Shown here piece after piece: positions 1 through 10,000 of a stretch of 64,000 bases of DNA. Source of the DNA: Pratylenchus scribneri (taxonomy: Eukaryota; Nematoda; Chromadorea; Rhabditida; Pratylenchidae); the NCBI GenBank assembly GCA_030063045.1, contig JAQSEB010000036.1:362019-426018 (forward strand), read 5' to 3'. The first letter of the stretch is position 1. Every line of letters begins with the position of its first letter. Under the pieces are notes generated by a model, which was given only the letters and a program-made list of their open reading frames with translations, made no database searches and was not told the origin of the DNA. The translations under genes and the position numbers were made by a program.

Positions 1-266
1 ATTAAATTTATATGGAGAAAAATGAATTTATTAAACCGGTTTGCAAACCGTTATTTGCGCGAGAATCATAGAACGGATTCCATTTTTTAAATTATACTAA
101 TTAAGTGCCATTGGAGAATTGCAATGGAATTATTTCGTTTTGATGGTTTAAAGGAAAAATTTGAAGTGAATTTACAAAAAAAAAATGATTAGACATTGAT
201 ATTTATTTACGCTGAATCTGTACTCCTTTCCATTGAGAAGCAAGCATCAAAGTCAATGATTTTGAA

Positions 267-523
267 TTATCCAAATGAGTCGAGCACGGAATACTTGATA
301 GCTGTTCCTGGACTGATCACAGAGAATTCGCCTTGGCACATCTTGGATTTGATTGGGCCATTCTCTGTGAAATTCAATTAAATTAATTCTTTTGCCACTC
401 CAAATTTACGAGAAATGTTTGTTGTGCCTGCCAAAAGCCTCTTTTGCGGCATAAGCCGTCAAATATTTGCCATCTTGGAAGAAGGCCAATACCGTAATAG
501 GAGCATGTGGTACGATTGCTGGA
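267..523 (-). CDS. 3' exons of an unrecognised host gene
   Basis: Two minus-strand blocks (523-410 and 364-267) are joined by a 45-nt intron with a GTAAAT donor and a TTTCACAG acceptor. Read together they give about 70 codons ending in TAA, including the stretches ITVLAFFQDGKYLTAYAA and GEFSVISPG. A TTTTCCAG acceptor just above 523 implies at least one more upstream exon. The best candidate (about 897-1020) is in phase but meets a TGA, so the locus may be a pseudogene. No family recognised. Short alternating hydrophobic strands would fit a beta-rich fold, which is a guess. The upstream intron holds the fold-back element at 540-893. Confidence 0.4.
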
Positions 524-539
524 CTGGAAAATATTATTG

Positions 540-893
540 ATAAGATATTTTTACTTTATTTTTTACATCAAAAGTAGTTTTTGACTTTTTATCAATTATA
601 AACCGATTTGAAACCCTAAAAACCTTATACCAATTTGTAGATCTCATTGAGCTTTTCTCTTGATATAAACATTTTTTAGTTTAAATAGAATTCGGTGAGT
701 TAAACCGTTTAAATCATATTTTCAGTTTTCGGTTTTAAACATTTTAATTTTAGGCCAAAATCAGTGTTGTTTTTTAAAACTTTCAATACATTATAAATTG
801 GTATAGATTTTCAAAGTCTATGAACGTTTTCTGATTAATTAAAAGTCAAAAACTATTTTCGGAATAAAAAATATGGAAAAAGTAAAATAAAAA
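540..893. mobile_element. fold-back element (MITE-like) in an intron
   Basis: The segment is a long imperfect palindrome. Its left arm reads through TTTTTACTTTATTTTTTAC and AGTAGTTTTTGACTTTT, and the right arm contains their reverse complements. ATTATTG flanks both ends (533-539 and 894-900), consistent with a 7-8 bp target duplication. The core shares ACCAATTTGTAGATCTC with the element at 32240-32662, so the two belong to one family. It encodes nothing. It lies within the probable intron upstream of the exon ending at 523. Confidence 0.55.
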
Positions 894-1078
894 ATTATTG
901 CAACCTGCCTGTGCTTTGGATGCCCACAATTCATGAATTACAAATTACAATGGCCCAATTTTTGCCACCAAATGCCAGCCTCCTTATTTATGGACAATAT
1001 GCGAGCATGTAGAATCGAGCAATTGGAGGAAAAAACTTTTAAAAATTAAAATTTTAAATTAATTTCCACTCATACCCA

Positions 1079-1082
1079 CTAG
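1079..1082. other. target-site duplication of the giant LTR element
   Basis: CTAG lies directly before the TGTAAAGG start of the 5' LTR and again at 30763-30766, directly after the 3' LTR. A 4-bp duplication is usual for LTR-element integrases and shows that the two LTRs belong to a single insertion. Confidence 0.85.
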
Positions 1083-1097
1083 TGTAAAGGATGGGTG

Positions 1098-1118
1098 ATG
1101 TTGGGCGAAGCCCAACAT
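1098..1118 (+). other. perfect hairpin at the LTR tip
   Basis: ATGTTGGGC, loop GAA, then GCCCAACAT: a 9-bp perfect stem 15 nt inside the LTR end. In the 3' LTR one stem base has changed (about 29017), leaving 8 bp. It shares the form 'stem-GAA-stem' with the hairpins at 21213-21407. Confidence 0.6.
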
Positions 1119-1447
1119 CCAACCCAAACATCCCAAAAACATTTCTTCCCAATTTCCAAATAAAATTCCAAAGACCCAAAGAGAAAGGGCCGACGCAATA
1201 AGCGAATAAAAGGGAAACGTCGCATGATGAGAACATGGGCGGGAAGAGATAGCCAGGCAGAAAAGGCCTTCTATCTTCAGCACTGCGAAAGGGCAGAGCA
1301 AAAGATGAGAGCAAGCGGCCATTGTGAATGGACGCTTGGGCAAATCAATCATCGCACACATTAAGTGAAGGAAAACTTGACTCACTCACCCAAAAAGGGA
1401 AAATTGATGACTAAATAAATCCCCGACCGCAGTGGTGGGGAGGACCC

Positions 1448-1496
1448 TATTTAAGGATGAGGTGAGGTGAGGCAAAGCAGACTCCCAGTCTCAGTC
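1448..1496 (+). promoter_or_regulatory. predicted LTR core promoter
   Basis: TATTTAAG (1448-1455) is followed about 40 nt later by TCAGTC (1491-1496), an initiator-like motif. The first ATG after it is 1582. The placement would start the transcript before the LTR-encoded reading frame, as needed if that frame is translated. Prediction from motif and position only. Confidence 0.45.
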
Positions 1497-1581
1497 TTCC
1501 CAAAATTGAGCGTGAATTCCAGCAAATTATTAAAGCAAAATTGCTAAAATAAAAGCTATTCAACAACAACCCATACCAATC

Positions 1582-1935
1582 ATGATCGTCCAACAACAAC
1601 AAACAGAAACTACAACAATGGCCGAATTGGTGCCGGAATTGGGCGAAATGCTTGGACAACAGCAATGTGCCAACAATGCAAACAAAATCGGGCGCGGAAG
1701 TAGCCAGTCGGAGGTTGCCGGAATGCATGCCGATGGAGGCCATTCTTTGGAGGTTGCCGGAATGCATGCCATTGAATGCCGCGGACTCCGAGGATTTGCT
1801 GGAAACACATTGGAACGAGCCGAGCGGATGGCCAAGTGCGGGGCACTGGTCAATAGCCAAAAACAACGGAATTCACCCAATCAGGGAAACTCATCAAGAA
1901 AAGTCGCTACCCGGAATGGGGCGCCATCGGTTTAA
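1582..1935 (+). CDS. short upstream frame in the LTR
   Basis: The first ATG after the predicted start site opens a 117-codon frame, Q- and T-rich at the start. It overlaps the longer Gag-like frame (ATG 1676) in another phase. It could be an upstream ORF that tunes the next frame, or the true N-terminus reached through a +1 shift, or a chance frame. The same frame is present in the 3' LTR at 29481-29834. No domain seen. Confidence 0.2.
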   Translation: MIVQQQQTETTTMAELVPELGEMLGQQQCANNANKIGRGSSQSEVAGMHADGGHSLEVAGMHAIECRGLRGFAGNTLERAERMAKCGALVNSQKQRNSPNQGNSSRKVATRNGAPSV

Positions 1936-3001
1936 ACACCGCCCGGTCGAAGTGGGATCGGTGGGGCCTTATAACAAGGTACCGTTCGGGATCATTGATC
2001 GCCGTAAAACTCCAATCAAGTTTGAGAATGGTTTGGAACCATCCATTCACATGGAACGCCGAGAGGCCGGCGAGAATAAAGGTCAACGGCCAATGGCTGA
2101 GAACATGAAGAGTGCAGAAATGAAAGGAACCCGAATGGGAATTGAAATTGGCAATTATAAGGGAGTAAGCCACCCTGTCCCAATTTCCCACAAGAGCCCC
2201 AGCTCGAATAAAACCCATATGGGGAGAAGAATGAGCCAAGACGAAGTTGAAAGCCTGAGCTTTACTGAAAAGGATTCAGAGAATAAATATGGCCAAAACC
2301 AAGGAGCAATCCAGAACAGAAAGATTGTACGGCTGAAAGCTGAAGAGGAGGAGATGTGGCCAAACGAAGGGGTCGCCCTGAAGAATACGAATTTACGGCC
2401 CAGTGCTGAAAATAAGCTGAACGAAAGCGAAAGCTTGAACTCCACAAGCTATCGACCTCAATCTAACCCATCGGGGAATCTCCAACCCATCAGGGCAAGT
2501 TATGATCCATCGACAAATAATCTGGCGAACGGGGCCCAGGGACGCAGAAACTGTACATTCGACCCATTTACTGGCAAAAAGGTAGCGCAAAACGTCCGAA
2601 TGGATGAAGGGCGGGTAATGATGTCAAGATCAAGCCCAGATAATCAATCACGTCAAGATGATGATGAAAGCACGGGATTAAGCCCGAAAATACAATTAGC
2701 CATCGAGAGAGAAGCCATAGAACGAATGGTGACTCAGCAAATGAGAACAAGCCCAGGTCTGGAGGCGGGTAACCGTCAAGGACATGAGGTCGAACGGTGC
2801 CGGGGTTCAAATAAATTGGTGTCCCCAGTTCCCAATGTTGGACTAAAACACACAATTTTTACTGGTAGCACCGAATCCCGGATGGGGAGGAAAGAACCCG
2901 AAGAATGGGAGAACAACATTTTTACTGGAAGCACCGAATCCCGGATGGGGAGGAAAGCACCCGAAGAATGGGAAAATCAAATTTTTGTTGGTAACAGCCG
3001 A
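1676..3001 (+). CDS. Gag-like N-terminal frame starting inside the 5' LTR (split by BEL insertion)
   Basis: From the first in-frame ATG (1676) the frame runs open across the LTR end (2863), through the primer-binding region and up to the BEL insertion at 3001. The frame after the insertion (13492 onward) is in phase with it, so before the insertion it formed one frame of about 1170 codons ending at TAG 15664. The protein is polar, rich in R, E, N and S, with no recognised domain. The three 21-residue repeats at 2856-3001 (core STESRMGRK) are translated. Inside the BEL LTR the frame now ends at a stop at 3065. A Gag or leader role is inferred from position only. Confidence 0.5.
2856..3001 (+). 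repeat. triplicated 63-bp unit spanning LTR end and primer-binding site
   Basis: Units start at 2856, 2919 and 2982 with a period of exactly 63 bp. Each begins with the LTR terminus TTTTTACT (TTTTTGTT in unit 3), followed by a primer-binding-like TGG(T/A)AGCACCGAATCCC. Unit 1 holds the real LTR boundary (2863). Units 2 and 3 are internal copies, and unit 3 is diverged and cut by the BEL insertion, continuing at 13492. The period is a multiple of three, so the reading frame is kept. The tRNA matching the site was not identified. Confidence 0.75.
2997..3001. other. target-site duplication of the BEL/Pao element
   Basis: GCCGA lies at 2997-3001, before the TGTCGTGA start of the BEL 5' LTR, and again at 13487-13491 after its 3' LTR. 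A duplication of 4-6 bp is typical of BEL/Pao elements. It proves that the BEL element jumped into the giant element. Confidence 0.88.
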
Positions 3002-3365
3002 TGTCGTGACCGATGTTCATTCAAAGATTGTTTGATGATTGATATTTACATTTTTGGATACATTTAATTCACATTTATTAATTTTGTCCTTTCCATTTAC
3101 ATTTGATTTCCATCCCAATTCCCCAATTTGCTTTGTCATTGGCCAAAACCAACGCCTTTTGTGCTCGTTTTTGGCCCCCAAAAGCTTTGTCATTGTAGTT
3201 TTATTTAATGTTTGGCTTGTTCCCCCATTATTACCATTCCCACTGATCATTCACAAATAGTAAAAGAATTTATATTCACAAATAAATTGCTTGGATAAAA
3301 TATAATTTTATTGGACTCAGTAAAAGAGTAATTTGGATTATTGTTGAGTCAATTGGGATTCAACA
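3002..3365 (+). repeat. 5' LTR of the BEL element
   Basis: 364 bp, TG...CA ends, identical by eye to 13123-13486. It contains AATAAA-type polyadenylation signals near 3283 and short AT-rich blocks. The giant element's Gag-like frame reads into it and stops at 3065. Confidence 0.93.
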
Positions 3366-3368
3366 AAG

Positions 3369-3388
3369 TGGTGCCACGACCAATTTGG
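3369..3388 (+). other. BEL primer-binding site
   Basis: TGGTGCCACGACC starts three bases after the LTR end. TGG is the expected complement of a tRNA CCA end. The tRNA species was not assigned. Confidence 0.6.
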
Positions 3389-3401
3389 AAAATTCGAGCC
3401 A

Positions 3402-3466
3402 TTGGGGCATAAATTTGGTTTGCCATTGGGGCAAAAACTGGTTTGCCATTGGGGCAAAAATAATTG
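3402..3466 (+). repeat. short tandem repeat in the BEL leader
   Basis: Three copies of about 24 bp built on GCCATTGGGGCAAAAA or a close variant lie just downstream of the primer-binding site. This is a place where retroelements often carry dimerisation or packaging structures. Function unknown. Confidence 0.6.
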
Positions 3467-4006
3467 GTTTTGGTTTTTGGACAAAAATAAAATTAATTTG
3501 AATTCCCCTGCCTAAGGGAAAACTGGCTTCAATCTTCAATCGAGTGGAACGTGTCTCATCAAGAAGGCCGCGAATTGAACGATCGCCCGACAACAGAAGA
3601 CGAGACGATCGACCAGCTCATCGACGACCAACACCGGCACAGATTTTGATCGAAAGAAATCGGAGAATTGCGAATCGTCGGCCAAATAGCAACAGAGAAC
3701 GACGCCAATCCCCGCAAATTCAACAACAAGCACCGCCACCTCAAATTCAACCGGTCGTCATCCAAGTGCCCGTTCCCCAAATTCCACCGCATCAACCTTT
3801 TTGGCCCAGACCCCCATTTCTACCAAGGGTCTTCTGGAACGCAAATTTTCAACAACGCCCACAGGCCATCCACCAAGCCCATCAACATCAGCAGCAGCAA
3901 AGTCGGCAGCAGCGTCCGAATCAAAGGCAACGTAATTTTGATCGGCAACGACCCAGCACTAGCCAACAACATCAACGCAATCGACGAACTTTTGTGAGGC
4001 GTGGCT

Positions 4007-7000
4007 ATGGCGGACGTCCTGCAAATCACCATCAAGTCACTCCGCGATCGGCTCCAAGGGCTCATTATGGACACCAACGAGATAGATTTTGCCATTGATG
4101 CAGGTGAAGGGGATAAAGTTAAAAAGGCAAATGAATTGAAAGAAAAATGCATTGAACAAAGAGAAAAGATTAAAAATTCCCTAAAAGATTTGGATGAACA
4201 AAACACAAATTATGGCAAATTTTTGGCAAATTTGAAAGGGGAAATTAGGGAGGCGGAATTGGCAATTTACCGAGGACTCGCCACAGGCGATTCGGGATTT
4301 CTGACAGTTATGAATAAGGGCCGAGGAGTAATGGATGTTTTGAACAAAAATGAAAGATTTTTCGATAAAATAATTCCTGCCCAAAATGAAGTATTTGAAA
4401 TGAGCCGAATGGCCTTTAGGGAGAATTTAAATGTGAAATTACCTGAAATTAAACTCCCTGAATTTTCGGGCGACCTAAAAAGTTGGTCAAGTTTTTTCGA
4501 AGAATTTTCGGCCGCAGTTGACGATCAAGACATACCAGAAAAGCGGAAAATGCAATACCTAAAAAGTGCCCTAAAGGGCGAACCTTTGGAAATTGTCGAA
4601 GCATATCCGCTTGAGGCAAAAAATTATCAAACCGTTTTGAAGCTTTTGAAAAAACAATTTGGAGACACACAAAACATTAAAAACAGTTTGCATAGTGCTT
4701 TACGAAAATTGAAAAAAGCAAACAACTTTATGCCTGAAATCAAAAAAACACATCGGGAAATTCGGGCAATACTTAACCAATTGGAAAATGCGGGGGAAAA
4801 CATTGAAAATGCCCAATTGATTTTTGAAGTGGAAAGCAAATACCCCCAAAATATCCTCCGAAAAATTTATGAAAGAAAGAAAGCCACCCCAGATTTGGGA
4901 ACAAAAGGCATTTTGGAATTTTTAGACGATTATCTAAAATTAGAAGAAGATATTTACCGCGTTCATCGCGAATTCGATTTTGGAAATGAGAAATATGAAA
5001 AGAAATATGGAAAATTTGAAAAATCTGATGAATACAATGGATTCAAAAAGGGCCAATGGAAAGGCCCAAATAAGTATGAAAATAAAACAATGGCAAATAT
5101 GCAAAAAAGAAATTGTAAATTTTGTGGCGATGAACATTGGGAGGACAAATGCCCCAAATATAGAACAAATGATGAAAGATTGGCCAAGGCAAAAGAACTA
5201 AAAATTTGTTTGAAATGTTTGGGAAAAGGCCACATTTCAAAAGAATGCAAAAAGAATGTTAAATGTTTCACATGCAAAAAAGATGGCCATAATTCAGCCT
5301 TCTGTCGTCAAAAAGCTAAAAAAGTGGCAGATGAAAAGAAAAATTATAAAGAGCACAATAAAATAAAGAATGAAAAAATGTGCATGGCCACAGAAATTAA
5401 TGAGGAAAATGAGAATAAAAGTTTGGAAAATGTCCTAATGAACAATTTAATTGGGAAGAAGAGAAAGGAAAAAGACATTACATTAATGCAGGTCACCGTG
5501 GCCCGAATCCGCAATCCATATGCAATGGGACAGAAATCAGAAGCGGCAATCTTTTTGGATTCTGGATGTGAAATCAGCCTCATATTAAATGTGCTCGCAA
5601 AGAAATTGGACCTTCACATTATTGGAGAAAAACAATTCCGCGGAAGCGGCCTTTTCAATAAAACAATTATTATTCATTCTCCAATTTATATTTTCCAAAT
5701 TATGTCAAAAAATAATGAGGCGATAAATATTGTTGCAAGAGGTGTTGAAAAAAGGCAAATGGTTGAAAGACTAAAAATGGCAGACCCAAAAACATTCAAA
5801 CATTTTTTGAAAGATGAAATAACCAGTGAAGAAAATATTTTGGAGGTTATGCCTGAAATTTTGATTGGTTCCGACTTTTATTCAGAAATTTTGGGATTGC
5901 CGAAAACAAAATCAGGCTTCTCAATTTTGGAAACAAAAATTGGAAAAATTTTAACTGGGAGAAGCCACATTTGGAAAACAGAAACGGAACCAATTTTATG
6001 TCAAATGATTGAGCAGGAAAAATTTTGGGAAATTGAAGAATATGGAATTAGTGAGCCTAAACAATTAGAAAATGACATTTTTGCTCATAATCATTTTTTG
6101 AATACGGTCAAAAGAGATGCCGATGGACGATATGTTATTGAATGGCCAATCAAAAACCCACCGGAAAAAATTTCAAACAATTTTTGGATTTGCCTTAAAA
6201 GGCTTCAAGGGGTTTGGAATAAATTAAATAAAAATGGGCTTTTGGAAAAATATTGTGCCCCATTTAATGAACAAATTGAGAAAGGAATTGTTGAAAAATG
6301 CAATGACGATAATGGAATAATAATGTATACACCGCACCATGCCGTTATTAATGAAGAAAAGAAGAAGATTCGACCCGTCTTTGATTTCAGCTGCAAAACA
6401 GCAGAAGGGATTAGTGTCAATGATTTTATTTTGAGGGGTCGCGTCATGTTGGCTGACATTTGTGGAATGATTCTCCGTTTTCGAAATTTTCCCATCGCCA
6501 TCTTTTGTGACGTAAAAAGTGCATTTCATCAAATAAAAGTAAAGGAGAATCAAAGAAATTTGGCACGATTTTTATGGTTTAAAGACCCGAAAAAGCCCCC
6601 ATCTTTGAACAATATTGAAGAAATGCGGTTCACATGTATGCCCTTCGGCATCATAGCGGCTCCGTCATTGCTGGGAGAAGTGACGGATTATCATTTGGCA
6701 AATTACGGCACTGAATTTGCCGAAAAGTTGAGAAAAGGAATATACGCCGATAATCCTGGATTTGGGGCAACAAATACAACGGAGGCAATTGAAAAATGCC
6801 ATGAAATTATTAAAATTTTTGATGAGGCAAAAATGAAATTGCATGAATTTGTTAGTAATGATAAATTAGTAATGGAAAAGTTTGGTGATAAAGAAAGAAA
6901 AAATCCAATAAAAATTCTCGGAATTGGCTGGGATGTGGAAAAAGATGCCATAATTATTGAAATAAAAGAAATAAAAAATGAAATCAAATGGACAAAAAGA

Positions 7001-10000
7001 AAAGTGGCAAAGGGCACAGCCAAAACTTTTGACCCGCCTGGATTGACAATTCCCGCAAATTTGCCCAGAAAAATATTTTTTCAAAGCATATGGAAGGAAA
7101 ATAAATATGGTTGGGATGATCAAATTGATGAAGCCTATTTGGAAGAATGGAAAAATATAATTGGTGATTCTGGAAAATTTTTAATTAGAAGAAGGGCGGT
7201 CAAAAATCCAGATGCCGAAATGGAATTACATATTTTTGTGGACGCATCGGCCAAAGCATATGCATCGGTTGCCTATATTGTTGAAAAAATGAATAAAATG
7301 ACTAATTCATCAATAGTGTATGCCAAAGGCAAATTGGCCCCTATCAAAGCCAAATTGACAATTCCACGATTGGAATTGATGGCTGCTGTTTCTGGTTGCA
7401 AAATGCTTGAATTTATAAAGAAGGAAATTGATTTGAAAATTGGCAATTATTATATATGGTCCGATTCAAAGGTGGTCTTGAGTTGGATACTCATCTCCAA
7501 CGTGGATAAATTGCCAAAATTTGTGAAAAATAGAGTTTTGGAATTGAGAAAGGATATGAAAATACAATGGAAATATGTGCCCACAGATGTGAACCCGGCT
7601 GATTTGGCAAGCCGTGGCTGCAGTTGTGCAGAATTAAAAGCCAATTCGATCTGGTGGGAAGGGCCAAAGTTCCTAAAATTTGATGAAATTGAATGGCCAA
7701 AAGCACCAGAATTGATTAAAAACGAAAAAGAATGGGATAAAAAATTGGAAGAAATAAATATGGATATGTTGGTCAATGAAATTATTGACATAAAAATAAG
7801 AAATGAATGGCCAAAATTGGTGAATATTTCAGCTTTCACATGCAAAGCAATTAAAATTTTTGGTCAAAAATTCAAATTTGAAACAGAATTCATGAATGAT
7901 TTGCAGAAGGCAAAAAATGGAATTGAAGTGAGAAAATTGGCTGAAATTTTGCTCATAAGCCAGGACCAATATAAATATCCTCCAAGTGAAAAGGAAATGC
8001 AGAATTTATTTATGGAAAAATCAAAATACGGAATTTGGACATGCCCTGGGCGATTGGGCAATTCTGGACAAAAAGCCCAAATTTTTTTATCTTATGAATC
8101 GCCATTGGCTGAAATAATTTGTAATGAAGCGCATTTGCGCACACATCACAGTGGCCTCCGGCAAAGTTTGACTGAATTGCGAAAAACATTTTGGATTCCA
8201 TTGGGAAGGAAGAAAATGAAAATGACAATAAACAAATGCCTTTATTGTCGAAAGGCAAAATTGGAGCCTATCGCCTTTCCAAAAATGCCAAATTTACCCG
8301 AAGAAAGAGCAAAAATTTCGATTCCCTTCACAAATTGCGGAGTGGATTACGCTGGTCCTTTTGAAGTGAAAAATTTCAAAGGAGAAATAATGAAGATTTG
8401 GATTGAAATTTTTACATGCATGGCAACGAGATTCACACATTTGGAATTGATTCCGGACTTGACGGCAAAATCCTGCATCAATGCATTGAGAAGATTCATT
8501 GCCGAATATGGAAAGCCTAAATATTTAATTAGCGATAACGGCACACAATATCGATTAACATATAAAGTAGTAAATGAAATTGAAAAGAAAATGGAATTGG
8601 AAAAAATAAGGTGGACATTTATACCATCAGTGTCCCCTTGGTTCGGGGGATTTTACGAAGCGATGGTAAAAATTATGAAAAAAGCCTTAAAGGCAGCTGT
8701 TGGACGAAAATTTTTATTTTTTGAAGAATTGAGAACAATTTTGCCGGAAGTAAAATTGGTAATGAATACCCGGCCATTAACATATGTTTATGAAGATGTT
8801 GAAGAAAGCCTGGAAATATTGAGGCCAATTGATCTGATGTTCCCAAAAAGGAATGAAAAAATAATTGATTTGGATAATCTTGAAATTGATGAATTTAAAT
8901 TAAAAGAAACCCAAAGGGATGAATTAATTAAAAATTGGAAAAACGCAAATGATATGTTGAATTATTTTTGTAAAAAATGGGAAAAGGAATATTTGAATGA
9001 ATTGAAGGAAAGGGCGGATCGTCACCGCCAAAAAATTGCCAAGAAAAATTATTTGCCACAAATTGGAGAAATTGTGTTAGTCCACCAAGAAAATGCTCCA
9101 AAATTTTCATGGAATTTGGGAAAAATTGTTGAATTAATTAAGAGCAAGGATGGATTAATAAGGGCGGCAAAAGTAAAATGCAAAGGTAAAATTTTGACAA
9201 GGGCAATTGTCCTTTTGTACCCTTTGGAATTGAGAGCAGAAACCCATGAAAAAGATGAAGAAAATAAACAAAATACAAAGCACCCAATGAAATTGAGGGA
9301 AAGAAAAAATGTAAAAAATTATAAAGAATACTCGGATGATGAAGATTTGAAATTTGGTGCATTTGTTTTGGAAGATCCTCCGAGTGATTCAGAGGAAGAA
9401 CTGTGGTTAATCGATGAAGAAAATGAGGATGAATCACAAAATGAAAATGACTCTGAAATACATGAATGCATATATTGCGCACAAATGCGCGAAGAAATTG
9501 CAAATTCATCAAATTCGCTAACCGAGGATGAAGAGGAAATTTTTTATGAATCCGAAGCCGAATCAGGGTCTGGTGTGTATTGGTGCACTTGTTCATGTGC
9601 GCTTGGAAAAGGCAGATCGACCCCAATTGAATGCATTTGCAAATCATCCCTCAAACCGTGTTTGTGCCAGCCTAATAAGGGCAAAAAGAAAAATAATAAG
9701 TGTAAAGAAATGTTGGAGAAAATAAAAAAGGATTCCGATGATGAGCCGGAACCAGAACCAATGGAATTGGGAAGTGAGAATTTGGAGGAAGTGGTAATGT
9801 GCCCATTAGTTTTTGAAAGAAGCCGGCCGCGGCAAAATGCACCGGATGAATATTTAGAAGAGGGCGTATTTGATATAAGCCGGCAGCGCCCAAACGCACA
9901 AGCATCCAGAAAACAAAAACCGAGAAGAATGTGCCTATTCTGTGGAGAATGGCATTTTGAAAGAGAATGCAGAAAATTTTCTGCCAATGAGAAAATTGAA

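Larger units (their letters stand above)
1083..2863 (+). repeat. 5' LTR of the giant element
   Basis: It starts TGTAAAGG and ends AATTTTTACT, and matches 28982-30762 over its full 1781 bp with about two substitutions seen by eye. The U3 part ends near a TATTTAA box (1448-1454). The downstream 1.4 kb (R-U5) contains an open frame of about 400 codons from ATG 1676 that continues past the LTR end. LTRs of this length with a coding R-U5 are unusual. The 3' copy carries the same frame but stops just outside the LTR. Confidence 0.93.
3366..4006 (+). other. ATG-free BEL leader with a basic Q/R/P-rich open frame
   Basis: The 641 nt between LTR and the start of the polyprotein contain no ATG in any plus-strand frame. 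One frame is open from 3544 to 4098 (about 184 codons, rich in Arg, Gln, Pro and His), begins with GTG and overlaps the polyprotein start in another phase. Because it lacks an ATG it is probably a by-product of a leader depleted of starts. Non-AUG initiation of an RNA-binding peptide cannot be excluded. Confidence 0.5.

Noticed and set aside
1054..2855. Many antisense frames across the LTR (and again at 28692-30754)
   Set aside because: Shadow frames opposite the LTR-encoded frame, identical in both LTRs because the LTRs are identical. No independent signal.
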